The position numbers and the translations under genes were made by a program. Positions 58,573 through 64,000 of a stretch of 64,000 nt of DNA are shown piece after piece. The stretch spans positions 1 through 64,000 of the forward strand of contig JAGHYV010000003.1 of assembly GCA_017743475.1 (NCBI GenBank). The letters are read 5' to 3'. Origin of the DNA: Roseiflexus sp. GTDB lineage: Bacteria > Chloroflexota > Chloroflexia > Chloroflexales > Roseiflexaceae. Numbering within the stretch: the first letter of the stretch is position 1; every line of letters starts with the position of its first letter. A model generated the notes under the pieces. That model saw nothing but the letters and a program-made list of their open reading frames with translations, searched no databases and was not told the origin of the DNA.

Positions 58573-60381
58573 ATGTGCTCAACATCACTGTTTCGTATTG
58601 GTCATATCCTGCCGATTCTTGTCATCGTCGCACTGATCGTGCCTGCGGTCGCGCCGCCGCCTGAGTCTTCGCTCGCAGTCGCGGAGGCGCCGCGCCTGAT
58701 GTCGAACGACTCTCCCTTCGGGATCAACTCGCATCTGGCAACCCGCTACTGGGATCCCGCCTCGATGTCCATCCCGGCAGATGTCGTGGCACGTTTGGGG
58801 GTCGGTTGGGCGCGCGAAGATGTCCACTGGTTTCGCATTCAGCCAACGCCCGATGCACCCTATGACTGGACGTACACCGATGAAGCGGTACGCGCACTCA
58901 GTCGGCGTGGCGTGAATATTCTTGGCGTCATCGGGCATCCGCCCGGCTGGGCGACACCATTCCCCGGTGATGTGCCGCACGGCGTTTCGTTCTACGCTCC
59001 CGATCCGCAACGGTTTGCCGCCTTCGCTGCCGCCGTCGCGCAACGGTACCGCAACTACATCTCTCACTGGGAGATCTGGAACGAGCCGGATAATCCGCTC
59101 TTCTGGAAACCTGCCCCCGATCCCGCAGCGTACGCAACACTCCTACGTCTGTCGGCTGCTGCAATCCGATCGGTCAATCCGCAGGCGACCATCCTGATCG
59201 GCGGGGTGTACTCGTTCGAGCCATCATTTTTGCGTCAGGTAGCGGAAGCTGGCGCCTGGTCGAGTTTTGATATCCTCGCCATTCATCCCTATGTCAGCCC
59301 AAGCGCGCCTGAGATTGGGAACCTGATTGCCGGTGTTGAAGCGGCGCGCGCTGTCGCCGAACGGTACGGCGCGCGTCCGATCTGGGTCACCGAGATCGGA
59401 TGGTCGAGCGGGCGCGGCGACCGCGATCCTGTCGGACTGGTCGACGAGCAGGATCAGGCGAACTTTCTGGTGCGGGCAACCCTGCTCCTCTGGCGTGCCG
59501 GGGTCGAAAAAATCTTCTGGTACACCCTCAAGGATGATCCAGGCAACCCCTATGGACTGGTCGATTTCGGATCTGGCTACTTCGACTACAGCCGCCTGAA
59601 GCCGTCGTTTACGGCATACCGGGTCATGACGGAATATCTCGCCGGTGCAGAACTGGTGGTGGTACGCGACCTGTTCGACCGATCATCGGTGATCGATTTC
59701 GAGAACTTTGGTTCCTGGCGACGCGGCGATCAAACCTATGGCGACTTCGCGCCGACCGGCGAACGAGTGCGCAGCGGGCGCGGCGCTGCACAACTCCGCT
59801 ATTTCTTCCCGTCCCGCGCAAATGAGTACGTCGTTTTCCGGCGCGAACGTCCCATACCTGTTCCTGATGGCACATATGCGTTGGGTGTATGGGTCTATGG
59901 CGATGGCTCCGGGAACACGCTGAAAGTCTGGATCCGCGATGCTGAGGGAGAAGTGTTGCAGTTTGCCCTGGGCGCGGTCGGACCAGCCGGATGGCGCATT
60001 CTGGAAGCGCCGATCAGTGGGACTGTGCCACCCTGGGATCGGATCAGCGGCAATGGCAACGGACGGGTCGACGCTCCGGCGTGGCTCGACGCAATCGTGC
60101 TTGATGATGCCCCTGATGTGTTCGTCGGCGGTGGAACTATCTACCTCGACGACATATTTGCCATCAGCGGACCGGAAGCCTACGATGCGCAGTTCCGGCG
60201 CGGCGACGTCGCCATCGATGTCTTATGGGCGCCTGCACCGGTACGCGCCAGCATCAGCACCAGTGCATCCACTGCCACACTGATCACGCGCGACGGCGCC
60301 ACAGCGACGATTGTCGCCAGCGATGGGCGCCTGGTCATTGATCTTGGTCCGGCGCCGGTGTATGTTATTCACCGGCGCTGA
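58573..60381 (+). CDS. glycoside hydrolase (TIM-barrel, cellulase/GH39-like) with C-terminal carbohydrate-binding-like region
   Basis: signal peptide; HWEIWNEPDNPLFW acid/base motif, PIWVTEIGWSSG nucleophile motif. Confidence 0.85.
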   Translation: MCSTSLFRIGHILPILVIVALIVPAVAPPPESSLAVAEAPRLMSNDSPFGINSHLATRYWDPASMSIPADVVARLGVGWAREDVHWFRIQPTPDAPYDWTYTDEAVRALSRRGVNILGVIGHPPGWATPFPGDVPHGVSFYAPDPQRFAAFAAAVAQRYRNYISHWEIWNEPDNPLFWKPAPDPAAYATLLRLSAAAIRSVNPQATILIGGVYSFEPSFLRQVAEAGAWSSFDILAIHPYVSPSAPEIGNLIAGVEAARAVAERYGARPIWVTEIGWSSGRGDRDPVGLVDEQDQANFLVRATLLLWRAGVEKIFWYTLKDDPGNPYGLVDFGSGYFDYSRLKPSFTAYRVMTEYLAGAELVVVRDLFDRSSVIDFENFGSWRRGDQTYGDFAPTGERVRSGRGAAQLRYFFPSRANEYVVFRRERPIPVPDGTYALGVWVYGDGSGNTLKVWIRDAEGEVLQFALGAVGPAGWRILEAPISGTVPPWDRISGNGNGRVDAPAWLDAIVLDDAPDVFVGGGTIYLDDIFAISGPEAYDAQFRRGDVAIDVLWAPAPVRASISTSASTATLITRDGATATIVASDGRLVIDLGPAPVYVIHRR

Positions 60382-60434
60382 AGGAAGGGCGCCAGGCAGA
60401 CGTCGCCGCACCTGTTCGCCTTCATTGCCCGGCG

Positions 60435-61337
60435 CTACTTCCGAAGGCGCGGATCAAGCGCATCGCGCAGGCCATCGCCGACGAACGAGAAACTGAGCAT
60501 GATCAGGGCGATCATTAGCGTAGGCAGCAACCCCATATGCCAGTAGACGCGGATATATGCTGAGGAGACACCGACCATTTTACCAAGGCTCGCAGTCGGT
60601 TCATCGATGCCAAGACCGAGGAAACTGAGCCCCGCTTCGGTAAAAATGGCAGTCGGGATACCCAGGGTTACCGCGATAATGAGCGGGGTGAGTGCGTTGG
60701 GAAGGAGATGCCGCCAGGCTATCTGCCACGATGGAACGCCGACAGCGCGTGCGGCTTCGATAAACTCTTTTTCGCGCAAAGAAAAGAGTTGGGCGCGTGT
60801 CAAGCGACAGATGTCTACCCAGGCGATCAGAGCGATTGCCAGGATAACGTTGAACATACCGCCACCAAATATCGAAATCAGGAAAAGGGCGAACAGCAAC
60901 TGTGGGATGGCAGTGAACAATTCGACAACCCGCATGACAAAGAAATCAACCCATCCCCCTATGAATCCCGCGCTTAGCCCCAGTGCAGCGCCGATGACCA
61001 GCGCAATTGCCTGCACCGATACGCCAACGATCAGTGATGTGCGAATGCCGTGGATTAACCGTTTCAGCATATCGCGCCCAACATCGTCAGTCCCCAGAAT
61101 GTACCCCGCCTCTCCAGGAAACTTGCGCGCATCGATGGGGCGGGCGAAATTAGGTTGCGGCGCCAGAACATCGGCGAACACAGCCAGAAATACCAGGAAC
61201 CCTACGATGATCAGCGCCCCCATGGCCAGTTTGTTTTTCGAGAAGCGGATGGCAGCATCGCGCCAGAGGTTGCTCGGAGGGCGGGAGATGATTGGATCGA
61301 CAGCAGTGACGGCATCCTTTGTTGCAATTGCACTCAT
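60435..61337 (-). CDS. peptide/nickel ABC transporter permease (DppC/OppC type)
   Basis: LGTDDVGRDMLKRLIHGIRTSLIVG, EKEFIEAARAVGVPSWQIAWRHLLPNALTPLI. Confidence 0.95.
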   Translation of the reverse strand: MSAIATKDAVTAVDPIISRPPSNLWRDAAIRFSKNKLAMGALIIVGFLVFLAVFADVLAPQPNFARPIDARKFPGEAGYILGTDDVGRDMLKRLIHGIRTSLIVGVSVQAIALVIGAALGLSAGFIGGWVDFFVMRVVELFTAIPQLLFALFLISIFGGGMFNVILAIALIAWVDICRLTRAQLFSLREKEFIEAARAVGVPSWQIAWRHLLPNALTPLIIAVTLGIPTAIFTEAGLSFLGLGIDEPTASLGKMVGVSSAYIRVYWHMGLLPTLMIALIMLSFSFVGDGLRDALDPRLRK

Positions 61338-61364
61338 AGCACTCTCTGACAGCGGTTCATGGCG

Positions 61365-62288
61365 CTATGTCAGTTTAACGCGCGGATCAATCAGGGTGTA
61401 CAACAGGTCGGTAAGCAGATAGACAATACCCCACAGGGCTGCAATCAGCAGCGTCAACGCCATAATCATTGGATAATCCCGGTCAAGGACGCTTTCGACG
61501 AAGAATTTGCCCAGGCCAGGCACGCGAAACATTGTCTCGACAAAGATCGTGCCGGTGATCAGATCGGGAACGCGCGGACCCAGCACCGTAATAATCGGAA
61601 TGAGCGCATTCTTGACTGCGTGGCGCATCACGACCATCCGCTCAGCCAACCCTTTGGCACGCGCGGTACGAATATAATCCGCTGTAAAGACATCGACTAG
61701 ACTGGCGCGGGTGTAGCGCATAGCGATCCCCATAGGTCCCAACCCCAGCGCAATCATCGGCATAATGATCTGACGCCAGTCTTCGCCCCATCCGCCGATC
61801 GGCAGCCATTGAAGTTCAACTGCAAATACCAGGATCAGCCAGAGCGCAATCACAAAATTGGGCACAGTGAGACCAAGGGTTGCAAGGAACGTAGCGACAT
61901 AATCGACAATCGTATTCTGACGGACAGCAGCAAGAATGCCAATCACAATGCCGCTCCCAAGCGCCACGATAACGGTAATGCCGCCGAGGGTGATGCTGAT
62001 GGGCCAGGTGCGCCCAATGATCTGGGCAACAGTTTCGCTTGGGTTTGAGAACGAATAGCCAAAGTCGCCGCGTAGCGCATTTGTAATATAGTTGATGTAC
62101 TGAATATGGAGCGGTTGATCAAGACCATACTTACGGAGAATATTCGCTTTAGCTGCTGGCGGCAGCGGCATATTTGGCTCGTCGAACGGTCCTCCGGGGG
62201 TGGAATGCATGAGCAAGAACGCAACGACCGACACGAGAAAGAAGACGAATGCTAGCCCCGCCAGGCGCTTAAGGATGTAGGCAACCAT
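61365..62288 (-). CDS. peptide/nickel ABC transporter permease (DppB/OppB type)
   Basis: [69 protein letters not shown]. Confidence 0.95.
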   Translation of the reverse strand: MVAYILKRLAGLAFVFFLVSVVAFLLMHSTPGGPFDEPNMPLPPAAKANILRKYGLDQPLHIQYINYITNALRGDFGYSFSNPSETVAQIIGRTWPISITLGGITVIVALGSGIVIGILAAVRQNTIVDYVATFLATLGLTVPNFVIALWLILVFAVELQWLPIGGWGEDWRQIIMPMIALGLGPMGIAMRYTRASLVDVFTADYIRTARAKGLAERMVVMRHAVKNALIPIITVLGPRVPDLITGTIFVETMFRVPGLGKFFVESVLDRDYPMIMALTLLIAALWGIVYLLTDLLYTLIDPRVKLT

Positions 62289-62368
62289 GATCGGCTCCGT
62301 AAGAGGTGAGAGGCAGGGAAAGGTTGCATAGCAATGTTCCCCGACCTCTCACCTCCTTTCTGACCCGC

Positions 62369-64000
62369 TTATCTCGGAGGCGCTTTCCGATACTTCGTGA
62401 CCTCGTTGCTCATGTACAGGGTTTGCAACGAGTCGCTCATTGATGTGAAGCCGGGCCACTGCAAACCGGAGAAACCGGCGATATTCGGCTCGAAGCACTC
62501 ACCGACAACATAGGGCTTGTAGATGTCGGCAACGGTACGGTGGTAGATGAAGACTGCTGGCGCTTCTTCGCACAACAATCGTTCAGCTTCCTGGAAAATC
62601 TGGATGCGACTTGGATCGGTGCTCTCTGACGCCGCCAGCACCATCTCGTCGAATTTCTTGTTGAACCAGTTGTGGCGACCCGTGCTGAGCCAGACACCAA
62701 GCATGTTTGACGGATCAAGGAAGTCGATACCATACGACACCATGCCGAACTGGATCTGAGTCGGCTTGGCGTTAAGCGCATCCATGAACGTCTTGAAGTC
62801 CTTGTTTGAGACCTCGACTTCGATACCATACTCCTGAGTGATGGCTGCGGCGATCGCTGCAGCGAGCGCCTGGCGAATCGGAGGCTCGTTGCGTAGCCAC
62901 ATAGTCAGTTTGGGGAACCCTTTGCCACCCTCGTAGCCAGCCTCCTTGAGCAGTGCACGTCCACGTTCGGGGTCGTAGCGCTGAATGTCCTTCAACCCCT
63001 CTGAGTTTGATGCCGGGAAGCCAGGCATCAGGAAGGAATATGCTGGAATGCCCTGCATTGGCGTGATGATCGTCTTGATCAACGTATCGCGGTCGACGAT
63101 ATGGCTGAACGCCTTGCGTACACGCACATCGTTGAACGGCGGATTCTGGCAGTCGAAGAACAGGTAATCGGTGCGGAAGTCGCCAGCGGTCAGACGCACC
63201 TGCTTCGAGAGTTCGGGGTCTCTGGCGATGATCTCGTTGTCCGCTGTTTGCAGTTGCTCGCCAGTCACGCGGTCAACTTCGCCCGCCTGGTATCCAGCAA
63301 ACATAGCTTCGGGTCGTGCCGCGATCTGAATGACACGCTCGATCCGCGGACGGTTCGTACCTTTGTAGGTCGGGTTAATCTCGAACACCACCCGTTCGCG
63401 AGGCTTGAACTCTTTTAGAATATACGGTCCGCACGAAATGGCCTTCTCCGGGTCTGCGGTGTAGAGACCAGAGCCGTACTCTTTCAGTTTCGCAGCGCTG
63501 AGCACTTCGCTGTAGACCAGTTTGGCAGGCAGGAAGGGCGCTGGCGTTTCGGTTTCGATCACCAGAGTGTGCTTATCTTTCGCTGTGACGCCAAGCTCTT
63601 CCAGCGGCAGTTCGCCAGCAACGCACTTGTCCCAGTTCTTGATCGCTCCCGGCGCACTGTAGTACCATGCAAAGTCCCAGGCATGCTTCGGGTCAGCAGC
63701 GTAGCGGAAGGTCGCCACAAAGTCCTCCGCCGTCACTGGTGTGCCATCACTCCAGACCAGATTGGGGTCCAGGTTGAACGTCCAGACTTTGCCTGTCTCA
63801 TCGGACGACCACGAGAGCGCGGCAGCTGGTTGCACCTGGAAGTCTTTGTTTAGACGCACGAGGGTATCGCCAGTCAGAGTGGTAATGCTGCCGAAGCCTC
63901 CCGACTTGTAGATCGTTTCCATCTGGTTGGGGCTGGTGAAGTCAGCAGTAATGTCGAAATAGACGACAAAGGTCTGGTGTTCGAGGGGAGCAGCATTCTC
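62369..64000 (-). CDS. peptide ABC transporter substrate-binding protein (5' end beyond window)
   Basis: frame stays open to the window edge (ENAAPLEHQTFVVYFDITADFTSPNQM...); VWTFNLDPNLVWSDGTPVTAEDFVATFRYA. Confidence 0.93.
   Translation of the reverse strand, partial: ENAAPLEHQTFVVYFDITADFTSPNQMETIYKSGGFGSITTLTGDTLVRLNKDFQVQPAAALSWSSDETGKVWTFNLDPNLVWSDGTPVTAEDFVATFRYAADPKHAWDFAWYYSAPGAIKNWDKCVAGELPLEELGVTAKDKHTLVIETETPAPFLPAKLVYSEVLSAAKLKEYGSGLYTADPEKAISCGPYILKEFKPRERVVFEINPTYKGTNRPRIERVIQIAARPEAMFAGYQAGEVDRVTGEQLQTADNEIIARDPELSKQVRLTAGDFRTDYLFFDCQNPPFNDVRVRKAFSHIVDRDTLIKTIITPMQGIPAYSFLMPGFPASNSEGLKDIQRYDPERGRALLKEAGYEGGKGFPKLTMWLRNEPPIRQALAAAIAAAITQEYGIEVEVSNKDFKTFMDALNAKPTQIQFGMVSYGIDFLDPSNMLGVWLSTGRHNWFNKKFDEMVLAASESTDPSRIQIFQEAERLLCEEAPAVFIYHRTVADIYKPYVVGECFEPNIAGFSGLQWPGFTSMSDSLQTLYMSNEVTKYRKAPPR

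Noticed and set aside
1-64000. tRNA or rRNA genes
   Set aside because: No cloverleaf-like or rRNA-like segment recognised by eye in the intergenic gaps; a tRNAscan/Infernal run would be needed to exclude them.

Overview
The window looks like a chromosomal segment of a filamentous anoxygenic phototroph in the Chloroflexota (Roseiflexus-like). That taxonomic guess rests on gene content, composition and the C-terminal LPLxxR tails of secreted proteins; no search was run. Main blocks: (1) about 0.3-13.9 kb, a leftward branched-chain amino acid cluster ilvB-ilvN-ilvC-(four-helix-bundle pseudogene)-leuA-pheA-cimA-ilvE-leuC-leuD-UPF0114-leuB. (2) 14.4-15.7 kb, remnants of an ISKra4-type transposase. 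(3) 16-27.6 kb, a leftward exopolysaccharide/glycan operon that ends in an acyl-activating module (AMP ligase, SDR, ACP). (4) 27.7-31.2 kb, three LamG-type surface proteins, two of which share about 0.73 kb of near-identical DNA. (5) 31-45 kb, housekeeping genes (hisB, S41 protease, PBP, CaCA antiporter, ABC-2 transporter, gatB and others). (6) 45.3-60.4 kb, a rightward surface/glycan group (phosphatase, membrane proteins, glycosyltransferases, a 1749-aa MG2/Ig-like giant protein, a glycosidase). (7) 60.4-64 kb, an Opp/Dpp-type peptide ABC transporter, truncated by the window end. The most interesting unannotated signal is upstream of ilvB on the minus strand. It has a consensus promoter (TTGACA-18-TATACT), a 23-codon ORF MNRQNASFLLSLILVALIIITGL* in which 11 of 23 residues are Leu/Ile/Val, a GTTTGGGAGG antiterminator arm directly after its stop codon, and an 11-bp GC-rich terminator hairpin whose 5' arm is perfectly complementary to that arm. 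This is the full layout of a leader-peptide transcription attenuator, and no supplied ORF covers the peptide.
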